From the NCBI GenBank assembly GCA_017625435.1, contig JAGAKX010000008.1:1-58090 (forward strand): DNA of 58,090 bases, given 5' to 3'. Made by a program: the position numbers and the translations under genes. This document shows positions 8,986 to 19,374 of this stretch, one piece after another (positions within the stretch are counted from its first letter, which is position 1; each line of letters opens with the position of its first letter). This DNA comes from Clostridia bacterium (GTDB lineage Bacteria; Bacillota; Clostridia; Oscillospirales; Acutalibacteraceae). Under the pieces are notes generated by a model. It did not search any database, had not been told where the DNA came from, and saw nothing but the letters and a program-made list of their open reading frames with translations.

Positions 8986-10905
8986 ATGCAGAACAATTCT
9001 ACTAAGACAAACAAAAAGAAAGAAAACCTATCTGCTTCTGCAAGTAAAAAAACTGCTTCAAAAAATAAGAATAATTCCGCTTCAAAATCAAAAAATAAGC
9101 AGATTAACGAAAACACGGTTAAGGCTGCAGCTTCTGTAAAAAATGAAACAAAAAAGCAGAAGGCAAACAAGAAAAACAGCCGTCCGAAATCTGTCTCAAA
9201 GAGAAAGCACGATTCCGTAAAGCCTAAAAATAACAAAAATGTTAATCCCGTCAGAATAATGTTCCTCGGCGGTATAAACGAAATCGGCAAGAATCTTACT
9301 CTTTTTGAATATAACGATGAAATTATCATTGTTGACTGCGGAATGACCTTCCCTGATGCAGATATGCCGGGAATTGATTATGTTCTTCCCGATATTACCT
9401 ATGTTGAAAGAAACAAAGAGCGTATCAAAGCGGTTTTTGTTACACATGCACACGAGGACCATATCGGCGGTCTGCCTTATCTTCTCAAGAGCGTGAATGT
9501 GCCCGTTTACTGTACACGGCTTACGGCAGGTCTTATTGCCGGAAAGCTCAGAGAGCACAGAATTCTCAATAAATGCCATATTGAAACTATAGAGGCAGGT
9601 TCCGTTACAAAAATCGGTGTGTTCAGCGTTGAAGCAATTCACGTAAATCATTCAATACCTGATTCTATTGCCTTTGCAATTCACTGTGAAGCCGGAACAA
9701 TAGTTCACACGGGCGACTTCAAGATTGACAGCACTCCCATTGACGGTGATGTTATTGACCTGTCAAGGTTTGCACAGCTCGGTAAGGACGGTGTTCTTGC
9801 CCTGCTGTCTGATTCAACGAACTCCGAAAGACCCGGCTATACTCCCAGCGAGAAAAACGTGGGTGAAACATTGGAGGCTCTGTTCAGAAAGGCAGAGGGA
9901 AAGCGGATTATTGTAGCTTCCTTCTCCTCAAACATTCACCGCATACAGCAGATTATAGATGCATCAGAAAAAGCAGGAAGAAAAATCTTCCTGTCGGGCA
10001 GAAGTCTTGAAAATACAACTGCTATCAGTATTGAACTCGGTTATATGAGAGTGTCTGACGGAGTTATACTCTCTATTGATAAGCTCCGCAATTACCGTGA
10101 TGAGGATGTAGTTATCATTACAACGGGCAGCCAGGGTGAGCCTATGTCCGCACTTTCAAGAATGGCATTGGGCGACCACAAAAAGGTTTCAATTGACAGT
10201 AATGATTTTGTAATTATCTCGGCAACGCCCATTCCCGGTAATGAAAAGACTGTAGCCAACACAATAAACGAGCTTATGAAGCTCGGGGCAGAGGTAATCT
10301 ATGAAAAGAGTCTCGGAATTCACGTTTCGGGACACGCAGCGCAGGAAGAGCAGAAGCTGATTCTTAATCTTGTAAAGCCCAAATTCTTTATTCCCGTGCA
10401 CGGAGAACAGAAGCATCTCAGAAAGCACGAAAGTACTGCCCGCAGTGTGGGTATTCCTGCAGAGAATATTATTGTTCCCGATCTCGGTGCCGTTATTGAA
10501 CTGACCTCGGAAAAGGCTGTTATGCATGCAGGTCTTCCCGTGGGCAGAGTATTTGTTGACGGTACGGGAGTGTGTGATGTAGGAAAATCCGTCCTCCGTG
10601 ACAGAAAGAATCTTTCTACGGACGGTGTGGTTGTTGTAAGCACAGTCGTTAACGGTTACACGGGCGAGCTTATGAGTGAGCTTGATGTTCAGTCAAAGGG
10701 CTTTGTTTTTGATAACAATACCTCAGAGCTTATGCCTTTTATTGAAAAGGCTTGTAAAAAAGTCCTTTCCGACTATGCGTCTTCAACTAATATGGACATT
10801 TATACCCTTAAAATAAAGCTTAAGGAAAGCATTTCAAGGGCAATTTTTGATAAAACAAGGCGTTCGCCTATAGTCATTGTCACGGTACTTACCGCTCATT
10901 TTTAA
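8986..10905 (+). CDS. rnj: Ribonuclease J
   Basis: A beta-lactamase-fold 5'-3' exonuclease and endonuclease central to mRNA decay and rRNA maturation in Firmicutes. The catalytic zinc motif HAHEDHIGG, the HTGDFKID motif, HVSGHA and the KPKFFIPVHGE segment identify it. At 639 residues it is about 80 longer than the usual 555. The extra part is an N-terminal, Lys/Ser/Asn-rich, low-complexity tail (residues 1-83), which may bind RNA or partners. RBS AAGGAG sits 8 bases before ATG. It starts the long co-directional run that continues to ftsH. Confidence 0.95.
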   Translation: MQNNSTKTNKKKENLSASASKKTASKNKNNSASKSKNKQINENTVKAAASVKNETKKQKANKKNSRPKSVSKRKHDSVKPKNNKNVNPVRIMFLGGINEIGKNLTLFEYNDEIIIVDCGMTFPDADMPGIDYVLPDITYVERNKERIKAVFVTHAHEDHIGGLPYLLKSVNVPVYCTRLTAGLIAGKLREHRILNKCHIETIEAGSVTKIGVFSVEAIHVNHSIPDSIAFAIHCEAGTIVHTGDFKIDSTPIDGDVIDLSRFAQLGKDGVLALLSDSTNSERPGYTPSEKNVGETLEALFRKAEGKRIIVASFSSNIHRIQQIIDASEKAGRKIFLSGRSLENTTAISIELGYMRVSDGVILSIDKLRNYRDEDVVIITTGSQGEPMSALSRMALGDHKKVSIDSNDFVIISATPIPGNEKTVANTINELMKLGAEVIYEKSLGIHVSGHAAQEEQKLILNLVKPKFFIPVHGEQKHLRKHESTARSVGIPAENIIVPDLGAVIELTSEKAVMHAGLPVGRVFVDGTGVCDVGKSVLRDRKNLSTDGVVVVSTVVNGYTGELMSELDVQSKGFVFDNNTSELMPFIEKACKKVLSDYASSTNMDIYTLKIKLKESISRAIFDKTRRSPIVIVTVLTAHF

Positions 10906-10926
10906 TTCAGCACGGGAGGTGTTGTT

Positions 10927-12891
10927 GTGAATTTCAGAGATATCCTCAAGAATAATCCCTTTACTGTAGCAATAATACTTCTTGCTACATTAATCAGCGG
11001 TGTAACATTTATTTTTTCAAAGCCGATTGCTGTTGTTGAGCTTGTAATCGTTATAGCTTTTTCGGTTCTTGCCATAAAGTGGATAGGTCACGAGTCCGCA
11101 AGAAAGAAAGAGATGCTCAGGAGCTTTGAAAGCTATCTCAGAGAATCGGGAGATGTAAGCGACAGCGTTACTTCATTTCCGTTTCCTTTTCTGCTTGTTG
11201 ATAATAACGGTACGGTGGAATGGTTTAACGCACGTTTCCATGAGCTTCTTGACGGTGCCGAAGTGAAAAACGGTGATCTTATTTCCCGTTTTTTTCCCGA
11301 TTGCAAAAAGATTATTGAAGCCAATGATTTTTCTGTTTTTGAGATAAAAACAGCGAATAAGGAATATACCGTTTATCCTGCGAGAATTGACGAAAAGCTG
11401 ATTTCTCTTTACTTTACTGAAGATACGGCTCTGAAAGAAATACGCAGAGAGTATAATGTTTCCCGTCCTGTTGTAATTCTCATAAATATAGACTCTCTTG
11501 AACAGACTGAGGATATACTCGCTCACGCGGATTATTATTCTGTTGTTTCAGACGTTGAAAAGGAAATTACCAAGTGGCTTGTTGACAATAATTGTATTTT
11601 CAGAAAGTTTGCTGACGGTAAATTCCTTGCCCTTACGGAGTCCCGCTATTTTGACGCTATTCTTAAGAATAAATTCAGTATTCTTGACAAGGTGCGTCTT
11701 TACAGATTCGGTGAGGAAGATGTAGATATCACTCTTTCTGTCGGTGTCGGAAAAGAAAGCTCCTTTGCTTTGTGTGAAGTAAGCGCAAGACAGGCACTTG
11801 ACCTTGCCAGAGGACGAGGCGGCGACCAGGCTGTTGTCAAGGTCGGAGATAAATATGAATTCTTCGGCGGAACCACAGGAAGAAAAGAAAAGCGCGGTAA
11901 AATAAAATCACGAATTGTTTCTGCAGCACTTAACGAGTACATAGAAAAATGCTCATCTGTGTTTGTAATGGGGCATACTTTTTCCGATTTTGATGCCGTC
12001 GGTGCGGCTGTTGGTGTATGTGCAATTGCAAGAGCCTGTTCAAAGCGGGCTTACGTTGTTGTCAATAAAAAGAATTCTCTTGCAATGCCGCTTATAAACC
12101 GCCTTGAAAGAGAATACGGAAAGCTCAGCTTTATTTCTCCGGAAAGGGCACAGGAGCTGTTTGAGGAAGATTCTCTTCTTGTTATTACCGATACAATGCG
12201 GTCTCAGCTTGTTGAGGCTCCTTCACTTCTTGACAGAGCAGGCTCGGTAGTTCTTATCGACCATCACCGCAAAACTGTTGATCATATAGATTCTGCCGAT
12301 CTTGAGTTTCACGAGCCTTATGCTTCATCTGCCTGTGAAATGGTAACGGAGCTTGTTCAGTATTCTCCTGCAAAGGTCCGTCTTTCCGCTTTTGAAGCTG
12401 AAGCTCTTCTTGCCGGTATCATTCTTGACACAAAGAATTATACTCTCAGAGTCGGTGTAAGAACCTTTGAAGCAGCCGCATACCTTAAAGACTGTAAGGC
12501 GGATACTGTTGCAGTAAAGCAGTATTTTTCAGGCTCTGTTGAGGACAATGTCAGCATCAGCCGTCTTATCACAAACGCAACATTCTATAAGAGATATGCC
12601 GTTGCTGTTGCGGATGAAGAAACTGTTGTTTCAAGGCTTATCACTTCTAAAGCTGCAGATGAGCTTCTTAATATTGCAGGTGTTGATGCTTCATTTGTTG
12701 TATGCACGGCGAACGGTACTGTATACATTTCAGCCCGTTCTTTAGGTAAGGTCAATGTTCAGCTGATAATGGAAAAATTCGGCGGCGGCGGACATCAGAG
12801 TATGGCAGCTTGCCAGTTACCGGATGAAAGAATTGATTCAGCTGTTGAAAAGCTTAATAACGCGATAAATGAATATTTTAATGATAATTAA
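10927..12891 (+). CDS. gdpP: Cyclic-di-AMP phosphodiesterase GdpP (YybT)
   Basis: Hydrolyses the second messenger c-di-AMP at the membrane. In order: two N-terminal membrane segments (about 13-50), a PAS-like domain, a degenerate GGDEF domain (LSVGVGKESSF then ARQALDLARGRGGDQAVVK), and the DHH/DHHA1 catalytic unit with DFDAVGAA, ITDTMR, DHHRK, DTKNY and the closing GGGHQSMAAC. The length of 654 residues is normal. The start is GTG 10927, with GGGAGG 11 bases upstream. It lies directly before rplI and dnaB, the conserved Firmicute order, and is probably in one operon with them. Confidence 0.95.
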   Translation: MNFRDILKNNPFTVAIILLATLISGVTFIFSKPIAVVELVIVIAFSVLAIKWIGHESARKKEMLRSFESYLRESGDVSDSVTSFPFPFLLVDNNGTVEWFNARFHELLDGAEVKNGDLISRFFPDCKKIIEANDFSVFEIKTANKEYTVYPARIDEKLISLYFTEDTALKEIRREYNVSRPVVILINIDSLEQTEDILAHADYYSVVSDVEKEITKWLVDNNCIFRKFADGKFLALTESRYFDAILKNKFSILDKVRLYRFGEEDVDITLSVGVGKESSFALCEVSARQALDLARGRGGDQAVVKVGDKYEFFGGTTGRKEKRGKIKSRIVSAALNEYIEKCSSVFVMGHTFSDFDAVGAAVGVCAIARACSKRAYVVVNKKNSLAMPLINRLEREYGKLSFISPERAQELFEEDSLLVITDTMRSQLVEAPSLLDRAGSVVLIDHHRKTVDHIDSADLEFHEPYASSACEMVTELVQYSPAKVRLSAFEAEALLAGIILDTKNYTLRVGVRTFEAAAYLKDCKADTVAVKQYFSGSVEDNVSISRLITNATFYKRYAVAVADEETVVSRLITSKAADELLNIAGVDASFVVCTANGTVYISARSLGKVNVQLIMEKFGGGGHQSMAACQLPDERIDSAVEKLNNAINEYFNDN

Positions 12892-12911
12892 AGATACGGA
12901 GGTAAACTTAA

Positions 12912-13352
12912 ATGAAAGTTATACTTAATAAAGATGTTAAAGATCTCGGAAAAAAAGGCGAGCTTGTAAATGTTTCTGACGGATATGCAAAGAATTTCCT
13001 TATTCCCCGTAAAATCGCTGTGATTGCGGATGCTACGGCTATGAATGAGCTTAAAAACAGAGAAATGTCAAAGGCACATCATCTTGCTGTAGAGAAGGCC
13101 AATGCAGAGGCTGCGGCAGCAACACTTGAAGGAAAGAGTATTAAGATTTCCGCAAAAGCAGGTGCTAACGGAAGACTTTTCGGCTCAGTAACCTCCAAGG
13201 AAATTGCCGAACAGATAAAGGCTCAGTACGGCATTGAAATTGATAAGAAGAAAATTATTGTTGATGATATAAGAAATTTCGGAACTTATGAGTGTACTGT
13301 AAAGGTTTACACGGGAATATCTGCAAAAGTATTTATTGTTGTGGGTGAATAA
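12912..13352 (+). CDS. rplI: Ribosomal protein L9
   Basis: A 50S subunit protein with an N-terminal rRNA-binding domain (MKVILNKDVKDLGKKGELV, then DGYAKNFLIP), a long connecting helix and a C-terminal domain. The length of 146 residues is typical. The ribosome site is CGGAGG about 9 bases before ATG. It lies between gdpP (20-base gap) and dnaB (17-base gap), the conserved Firmicute arrangement. Confidence 0.97.
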   Translation: MKVILNKDVKDLGKKGELVNVSDGYAKNFLIPRKIAVIADATAMNELKNREMSKAHHLAVEKANAEAAAATLEGKSIKISAKAGANGRLFGSVTSKEIAEQIKAQYGIEIDKKKIIVDDIRNFGTYECTVKVYTGISAKVFIVVGE

Positions 13353-13369
13353 AATCTGAGGGGATAAAA

Positions 13370-14800
13370 ATGAGAAAGACAGATACGGCTTCTGTTGATA
13401 CAGGCACAAGTAAATCATTTTCTCTTGAAGCGGAGCAGGCGATTCTCGGCAGCGTGCTTATAGATCCGTCTTGTTTTCCGACAGTATCAATGCTTGTCCG
13501 TCCCGAATACTTTTATATGCCTCAGCATAAAGCGATATATACTGCAATGCTTTCAATTGATGCGGCAGGCTCCGGGGCAATTGACCCTCTGCTTATTCTT
13601 GAAATGCTGAGAGCTGAAAACGTATTTTCCAATGAAGAGGACGGCAAGGTTTATCTGTTTCAGTTGGCGGATATTGTACCTTCAACTTCTAACGTTGAGG
13701 CTTACTGTAAAATTATAAAGGACAAGTTTTACATAAGAACTCTTGTCAATGTTGCAACTGATATTGTTGATATGGCTGAAAATTCGGGTCAGGAAGCTGA
13801 TATTATTCTTGACAATGCCGAACAGCGTATTTATGAAATAAGACAGGGAAAAACTGTATCGGGACCTTCAAAATTAAGTGATGTTATAGCAGATGTTTAC
13901 GATACTCTTTATAAATTGAATTCAGAGGACAAGGACCAGTATAAGGGACTGCCTACGGGATTCCCGGACCTTGACAAAATGTGTAACGGTCTTAACCGTT
14001 CAGACCTTGTTATTGTCGGTGCCCGTCCTGCTATGGGTAAAACGAGCTTCACGCTCAGAATGGCAAGAAATGTTGCCGTATATTCTAAAAAACGTGTGCT
14101 TTTCTTTTCTCTTGAAATGTCAAAGGAACAGCTCGCTCAGAGAGTTATTTCCACAGAAGCACAGATTCCCAGTCAGAAAATGAGAAAAGGTGACCTTACT
14201 CCCAAGGAATGGGAAAGACTTAGTGCTGCATGCGTATTTTTAGCTGATGTTCAGATGTATTTTGATGATACTTCAAATATTACGGTACCCGAAATGAAGG
14301 CAAGGTGCCGCAGACTTAAGAATGTTGATGCCGTATTTATCGACTATCTTCAGCTTATGCAGTCTGCAAAAAAATCAGAAAGCCGTGTTCAGGAGGTTAC
14401 CGAGATCACCAGAAGCTTAAAGCTTATGGCAAAGGACCTTATGATACCTGTTGTCGTATGTGCTCAGCTTTCACGAAGCACGGAAGGAAGAGGCTCATCC
14501 CATAAGCCTCAGCTTGCAGACCTTCGAGAATCGGGTTCAATCGAGCAGGACGCCGACATAGTTCTTATGCTTTACAGACCCGATTATTACAAAAGTGAAA
14601 AAGAGGATTCCAAGGACAATAAAGGTGCTGAACAGCAGGAACAGCCTCAGCAGGATAAGTCTTCAGAGCTTGAAGTCAATGTTGCCGAGCTTCTTGTGCA
14701 GAAAAACAGACACGGTCCTACGGGAACAGTTAAAATGATTTGGAATCCCCAGTATACGCTTTATACCTGTGTTGAGGAAAATAACAGAGATGAAGACTAA
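13370..14800 (+). CDS. dnaB: Replicative DNA helicase DnaB
   Basis: The hexameric helicase that unwinds DNA at the replication fork. The N-terminal domain (SLEAEQAILGSVLID) mediates ring assembly. The C-terminal RecA-like ATPase has Walker A GARPAMGKTSF, Walker B FIDYLQLM, the RSLKLMAKDL helix and the DLRESGSIEQDADIV arginine-finger region. A Gln-, Glu- and Lys-rich insertion (about residues 405-435, KGAEQQEQPQQDKSSE) lies after MLYRPDYY, where the family is naturally variable. The length is 476 residues. The tilS gene overlaps its end by 11 bases. Confidence 0.96.
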   Translation: MRKTDTASVDTGTSKSFSLEAEQAILGSVLIDPSCFPTVSMLVRPEYFYMPQHKAIYTAMLSIDAAGSGAIDPLLILEMLRAENVFSNEEDGKVYLFQLADIVPSTSNVEAYCKIIKDKFYIRTLVNVATDIVDMAENSGQEADIILDNAEQRIYEIRQGKTVSGPSKLSDVIADVYDTLYKLNSEDKDQYKGLPTGFPDLDKMCNGLNRSDLVIVGARPAMGKTSFTLRMARNVAVYSKKRVLFFSLEMSKEQLAQRVISTEAQIPSQKMRKGDLTPKEWERLSAACVFLADVQMYFDDTSNITVPEMKARCRRLKNVDAVFIDYLQLMQSAKKSESRVQEVTEITRSLKLMAKDLMIPVVVCAQLSRSTEGRGSSHKPQLADLRESGSIEQDADIVLMLYRPDYYKSEKEDSKDNKGAEQQEQPQQDKSSELEVNVAELLVQKNRHGPTGTVKMIWNPQYTLYTCVEENNRDED

Positions 14801-16136
14801 GTTTCTTGATACAATTAAGAAATATTCAATGTTTTCCGATGGCGACAGGGTAGTCGTCGGTTTGTCGGGCGGGGCAGACTCGATGTGCCTTATTTCATTG
14901 CTTGATGAATTCAAGGCAGAGCTTGGTATATCACTTTCTGCAGTTCATATAAATCATTGTATACGCGGTGAAGAGGCTGACAGAGACGAGCAGTTTGTAC
15001 GCAGCTTCTGTGAAAGAAAAAATATTCTGCTGACAGTTTTCAGAAAGGATATTCCCGGTATATGCGAAAAAACAGGAGAGAGCACAGAGCTTGCGGCAAG
15101 ACGTGTAAGATATGAATGCTTCAGAGAGTGTCCGGCTGAAAAAATCGCAACCGCACATTCGGCAAGCGACAGAATTGAAACACTTATTTTTAACCTTTCA
15201 CGCGGAGCTTCTCTTAACGGGCTGTGTTCAATTCCTGCCGTAAGAGATAATATTGTCCGTCCTCTCATAGGTATTACAAGAGGAGAAATTGAGGAATACT
15301 GTAAAAATAATTCCGTTGAGTATATAACAGACAGTACCAATCTTACAGATGAATACACAAGAAATAAAATCAGACTGAATGTTATACCGGAGCTTAATTC
15401 AGTTAATTCTGCCTTTGAAAAAAATGCACTCAGATGCATAGAACTTCTCAATGAAGAAAATGCTTATATTGAGAGCCTTGCAGATAAGCTTTTTGAGAAA
15501 AGCATTACTCCCGACGGCGGTCTTGCGCTTGAAAGTCTGATTTGTGAAGAGTCTGTTATCTTCCGCAGAGTTGTTATTAAATTTCTTGAAAGCAATGCTG
15601 TAGGAGAATATGAGTACTCTCATATCGGAATAATAACTGAAAACAAAGGTAAAAAATTTGCAGTTTGTCTTCCCGGAAATATACGTGTTAAATCTGACGG
15701 AAAGGTTCTTTATATTGAAGACAATTCCGGAAAAAACTCACGGGAGGAGCTTAAAGAATACATTTTTAATTCTGATGACGGAATATCATTTTTACACGGA
15801 AATAAAAAATACAGCGTCTTTATTTCCCGTGAAAAGCCCGGTGAACACGGTGTATATTATGCTGATGCTTCAAAGATAGATTCGGCTCTTATGTTCCGTT
15901 CAAAGCATTCCGGTGATGTTATAAGACCGGGCAAGGGCAGATGCTCAAAGCCCTTACGCAAGCTTTTCAATGAAATGAAAATCCCTGCAGAGGAACGGGA
16001 TTTTATATATGTTCTTGCAGATGGCAAGGGTGTTGTTTTTGTTGAAAATGTCGGCTTTGATGCAAGCCGGCTGTGTGACAGAGATACTAAAGAATACCTG
16101 ATTGTAAAAACGGAGGAAATCCAGAATGAAGAATGA
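14790..16136 (+). CDS. tilS: tRNA(Ile)-lysidine synthetase
   Basis: Converts C34 of the CAU-anticodon tRNA-Ile to lysidine using ATP and lysine, which is essential for AUA decoding. The PP-loop SGGADS is at residues 26-31. The HINHCIRGEEADRDE and AHSASDRIET motifs are typical, and the C-terminal TilS domain shows the SKPLRKLFNEMKIP signature. I chose ATG 14790 with GAGGAAA upstream. It overlaps dnaB by 11 bases and hpt by 11 bases, which indicates translational coupling. The tilS-hpt-ftsH order is the classic Firmicute arrangement. The product is 448 residues. Confidence 0.95.
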   Translation: MKTKFLDTIKKYSMFSDGDRVVVGLSGGADSMCLISLLDEFKAELGISLSAVHINHCIRGEEADRDEQFVRSFCERKNILLTVFRKDIPGICEKTGESTELAARRVRYECFRECPAEKIATAHSASDRIETLIFNLSRGASLNGLCSIPAVRDNIVRPLIGITRGEIEEYCKNNSVEYITDSTNLTDEYTRNKIRLNVIPELNSVNSAFEKNALRCIELLNEENAYIESLADKLFEKSITPDGGLALESLICEESVIFRRVVIKFLESNAVGEYEYSHIGIITENKGKKFAVCLPGNIRVKSDGKVLYIEDNSGKNSREELKEYIFNSDDGISFLHGNKKYSVFISREKPGEHGVYYADASKIDSALMFRSKHSGDVIRPGKGRCSKPLRKLFNEMKIPAEERDFIYVLADGKGVVFVENVGFDASRLCDRDTKEYLIVKTEEIQNEE

Positions 16137-16659
16137 TATAAAGAAAGTATTGTATTCAGAAAAAGAATTGAGCGAAGTTGTTTCTGAGCTCGGTGCACAG
16201 ATAAGTGAAGATTATAAGGACAGAAACCTTCTTATGGTAAGTGTTCTTAAAGGGTCAATTGTGTTTATGTCTGATCTTATGAGAGCTGTTACAATTCCCT
16301 GCGAAATAGATTTTATGGCTGTTTCAAGTTACGGAAACAAAACAAAATCGAGCGGTACGGTAAGAATACTTAAAGACCTTGACAGAGATATTTCCGGTTA
16401 TGATGTGCTCCTTGTTGAGGATATTCTTGACAGCGGAAAAACACTTAACTATCTTATGGATGTTCTTTATGCAAGAAATCCTGCAAGTATCCGTATCTGT
16501 ACTCTTTTTGATAAACCCGAGCGCAGAGAGGTTGATATCTTTGCTGATTATAAGGGATTGTCGGTTCCCGATGAATTCATTGTCGGCTATGGACTTGATT
16601 TCGCTGAAAAATACAGAAATCTTCCTTATATCGGAGTTCTTAAGGACGATAAACACTAA
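16126..16659 (+). CDS. hpt: Hypoxanthine phosphoribosyltransferase
   Basis: Salvages hypoxanthine and guanine by joining them to PRPP. The 177-residue protein has the PRPP-binding signature VLLVEDILDSGKTL, the SYGNKTKSSG flexible loop and the C-terminal VGYGLDFAEKYRNLPYIG, all diagnostic. The start is ATG 16126, behind CGGAGGAAA and inside the 3' end of tilS. Association with TilS and FtsH is conserved and suggests functional coupling in B. subtilis relatives. Confidence 0.95.
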   Translation: MKNDIKKVLYSEKELSEVVSELGAQISEDYKDRNLLMVSVLKGSIVFMSDLMRAVTIPCEIDFMAVSSYGNKTKSSGTVRILKDLDRDISGYDVLLVEDILDSGKTLNYLMDVLYARNPASIRICTLFDKPERREVDIFADYKGLSVPDEFIVGYGLDFAEKYRNLPYIGVLKDDKH

Positions 16660-16680
16660 TTTCACGGAGGTCAATACAAA

Positions 16681-18588
16681 TTGTCTAATAATATGCTTAA
16701 TAAAATCAAACAGTTTTTGCCGATAATTCTTTTACCGGTTATGATGATTTTGCTTATTTCATTTTTTGTAAACAACAATAATTCTCAGAAGGATGTAACC
16801 TACTATGATGTTGTCGAAATGTTTACAAATAATGAAATCAAGGAATATACTCTGAATTTCGGAAGCGGTGTTCTGGAGTATAAAAAGAGAGACGGGGATC
16901 AGAAGTATAAATATACTGTTCCTAATATAAATCTCTTTAATCAGGATATCCATACCTTTGTAGTTCAGCATAATCTTACTCATAACGGTGACGAGAAGAT
17001 TGTTTACAACTACAAGGCAGGTGCATCCAATTCCTGGATTACCAGTCTTATTCCCTCTGTTGTTCTTTTAGGTGCTCTCGGTGCTCTGATGTTTATTATG
17101 ATGCGAAAGATGAACCAGAGCCTTATTACTGAAAATAACAGAACAATGTCCTTCGGAAAGGCAAGAATCAAAATGCCGAAGGACGGAAAGCGAACAACAT
17201 TTGACGATGTTGCAGGTGCCGAAGAAGAGAAGAATGAGCTTGCAGAAATTGTGGATTTCCTTAAAAATCCTCAGAAATACACAGAGCTTGGTGCCAGAAT
17301 TCCTAAGGGTGTGCTTCTTGTGGGCCCTCCCGGTACAGGTAAAACTCTGCTTGCCCGTGCAGTTGCAGGCGAAGCAAACGCTCCCTTCCTTTCAATTTCC
17401 GGTTCGGATTTCCTTGAAATGTACGTTGGTGTCGGTGCTTCTAGAGTACGAGACCTTTTTGACCAGGCCAAAAAGAATGCTCCTTCGATTATTTTTATTG
17501 ACGAAATTGATGCCGTAGGCCGTCACAGAGGTGCCGGTATGGGCGGCGGTCACGATGAAAGAGAACAGACTCTTAATCAGATGCTCGTTGAAATGGACGG
17601 CTTTGTGGGTAACGAAAGTGTTATTGTGCTTGCTGCAACCAACAGAGTAGATATTCTTGACCCTGCACTTCTTCGTCCCGGACGATTTGACAGACAGATT
17701 ACAATGGGTTATCCCGACATCAAGGGCAGATTTGATATTCTTAAAATTCACTCAAGAAACAAATCTCTTGCTCCTGATGTTAACCTTGAAAATATTGCTA
17801 AAACAACGGTTGGTTTCACAGGTGCAGACCTTGAAAATCTTCTTAATGAAGCAGCACTTCTAGCCGCAAGAAAGAATCTTAAAGCAATTACCTCCGAAGA
17901 AATAGACGAGGCTATGATTAAGGTTATTGTGGGTACGGAGAAAAAGTCCCATAAGATTACCGATAAGGATAAGAAGCTTACAGCTTATCATGAAGCAGGT
18001 CACGCTGTTTCTTCATATTTCCTCGGCGGACAGGATCCAGTACAGCAGGTTTCCATTATCCCTACCGGTATGGCAGGTGGCTTTACGATGCATATGCCTC
18101 TTGAGGATAAAATGTACCGATCCAAAAAGGGTATGGAAGACGAAATTGTTACCCTTCTCGGCGGACGTGTTGCAGAAAGCATCATAATCGGTGATATCTC
18201 CACCGGTGCATCAAACGATATTCAGAGAGTTACCGAAATAGCAAGAGGTATGGTTACCAAGTACGGTATGAGCGATACTCTCGGTCCCATTACCTTCGGC
18301 TCGGGAGAAACAGAGGTATTCCTCGGTAAGGATTACAGTACTGTGCGTAACTATTCCGAAGAAATTGCAAAGGATATTGATGAAGAAATCCGCAAGATAG
18401 TAACTCTCGGATATAAGCGCTGCGAAGATATTCTCAGAGCAAATATTGACAAGCTTCATGTGCTTGCAGATTATCTTATTGTTAATGAAAAAATCGACGG
18501 TGAGGATTTCGTAAAGCTTATGAAGGGTGAAATCGTGCCTCCCGTAGTAATAAGCGAAACTGAAGAAAACGACGAAATATCAGAATGA
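16681..18588 (+). CDS. ftsH: ATP-dependent zinc metalloprotease FtsH
   Basis: A membrane-anchored AAA+ protease that degrades misfolded membrane proteins and regulators. It has membrane segments at about residues 14-33 and 120-141 flanking a periplasmic-type loop, Walker A GPPGTGKT at 215-222, Walker [12 protein letters not shown], the second region of homology with ATNR and RPGRFDRQ, and the zinc site HEAGH at 437-441. The length of 635 residues is usual. The likely start is TTG 16681, placed 10 bases after CGGAGGT. The next ATG (codon 5) is possible. Confidence 0.96.
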   Translation: MSNNMLNKIKQFLPIILLPVMMILLISFFVNNNNSQKDVTYYDVVEMFTNNEIKEYTLNFGSGVLEYKKRDGDQKYKYTVPNINLFNQDIHTFVVQHNLTHNGDEKIVYNYKAGASNSWITSLIPSVVLLGALGALMFIMMRKMNQSLITENNRTMSFGKARIKMPKDGKRTTFDDVAGAEEEKNELAEIVDFLKNPQKYTELGARIPKGVLLVGPPGTGKTLLARAVAGEANAPFLSISGSDFLEMYVGVGASRVRDLFDQAKKNAPSIIFIDEIDAVGRHRGAGMGGGHDEREQTLNQMLVEMDGFVGNESVIVLAATNRVDILDPALLRPGRFDRQITMGYPDIKGRFDILKIHSRNKSLAPDVNLENIAKTTVGFTGADLENLLNEAALLAARKNLKAITSEEIDEAMIKVIVGTEKKSHKITDKDKKLTAYHEAGHAVSSYFLGGQDPVQQVSIIPTGMAGGFTMHMPLEDKMYRSKKGMEDEIVTLLGGRVAESIIIGDISTGASNDIQRVTEIARGMVTKYGMSDTLGPITFGSGETEVFLGKDYSTVRNYSEEIAKDIDEEIRKIVTLGYKRCEDILRANIDKLHVLADYLIVNEKIDGEDFVKLMKGEIVPPVVISETEENDEISE

Positions 18589-18601
18589 TGAGGATAAAGT
18601 A

Positions 18602-19267
18602 ATGAAAAAGATTCTTGCAGTTATTATGGCTGTTTGCTCTGTTCTTTTTGCTTTTTCTGCCTGCACGGGGGAAGAAGGAAATAATGACTCTGCAACAATT
18701 GATTATACAGAGATGCTCACAAATAAAGAAAATCCCGTTGCAACCATAGAGATGGAAGACGGGGGAGTAATGCTTATTGAGCTTTTCTATGATACTGCGC
18801 CCAATACGGTGAAAAACTTTATTTCTCTTGCCAATAAAGGCTTTTACGACGGACTTACTTTCCATCGGGTTATTCCCGGATTTATGATTCAGGGCGGTGA
18901 CCCCGATGGTAACGGAACGGGCGGTCCCGGATATAACATTTTCGGTGAATTTTCAAACAACGGCTTTGAAAACAACAGAAAGCATCTGAGAGGCACCGTA
19001 TCAATGGCAAGAAAGGGTAATCCCTATAATCCTCCTTCAATGTATAATACCGCAGGCTCACAGTTCTTTATCTGTGTTGATGACCAGCCTTCACTTGATA
19101 ACGATTATGCTGTTTTTGGCTATTGCTTCTACGGTATGGATGTTGCAGATGCAATTGTTTCCGTAAAAACTGACGCCAACGATAAGCCTCTCAAGGACGT
19201 TAAAATCAAGACTGTGACTATTGATGCAGGGGACAAGGTCTATGAAGAACCTGAAACTCTTATGTGA
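18602..19267 (+). CDS. Cyclophilin-type peptidyl-prolyl isomerase, lipoprotein
   Basis: Catalyses proline cis-trans isomerisation, probably to help fold secreted proteins outside the membrane. A lipoprotein signal peptide ends in FSAC (Cys21), followed by a short Glu/Asn-rich linker and a complete cyclophilin domain: FHRVIPGFMIQGGDPDGNGTGGPG, then GTVSMARK, AGSQFFICVDDQPSLDNDYAVFG. The key active-site residues are present. It lies 13 bases after ftsH in the same direction. No terminator follows before the next promoter at 19314. Confidence 0.92.
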   Translation: MKKILAVIMAVCSVLFAFSACTGEEGNNDSATIDYTEMLTNKENPVATIEMEDGGVMLIELFYDTAPNTVKNFISLANKGFYDGLTFHRVIPGFMIQGGDPDGNGTGGPGYNIFGEFSNNGFENNRKHLRGTVSMARKGNPYNPPSMYNTAGSQFFICVDDQPSLDNDYAVFGYCFYGMDVADAIVSVKTDANDKPLKDVKIKTVTIDAGDKVYEEPETLM

Positions 19268-19313
19268 AATTGTTGCAAAAGTGTAAACAATTTATGTACA
19301 AAAAAATTAACTC

Positions 19314-19342
19314 TTGCATATTCAGGCTATATATGGTATAAG
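19314..19342 (+). promoter_or_regulatory. Sigma-A promoter of the small hydrophobic protein gene
   Basis: TTGCAT (19314-19319), a 17-base spacer and TATAAG (19337-19342), about 33 bases before the small gene. TGTnTATGG-like extended -10 bases precede it. Confidence 0.7.
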
Positions 19343-19374
19343 TAGATTGAATAAAAATTTAGGAGGAAATTACT

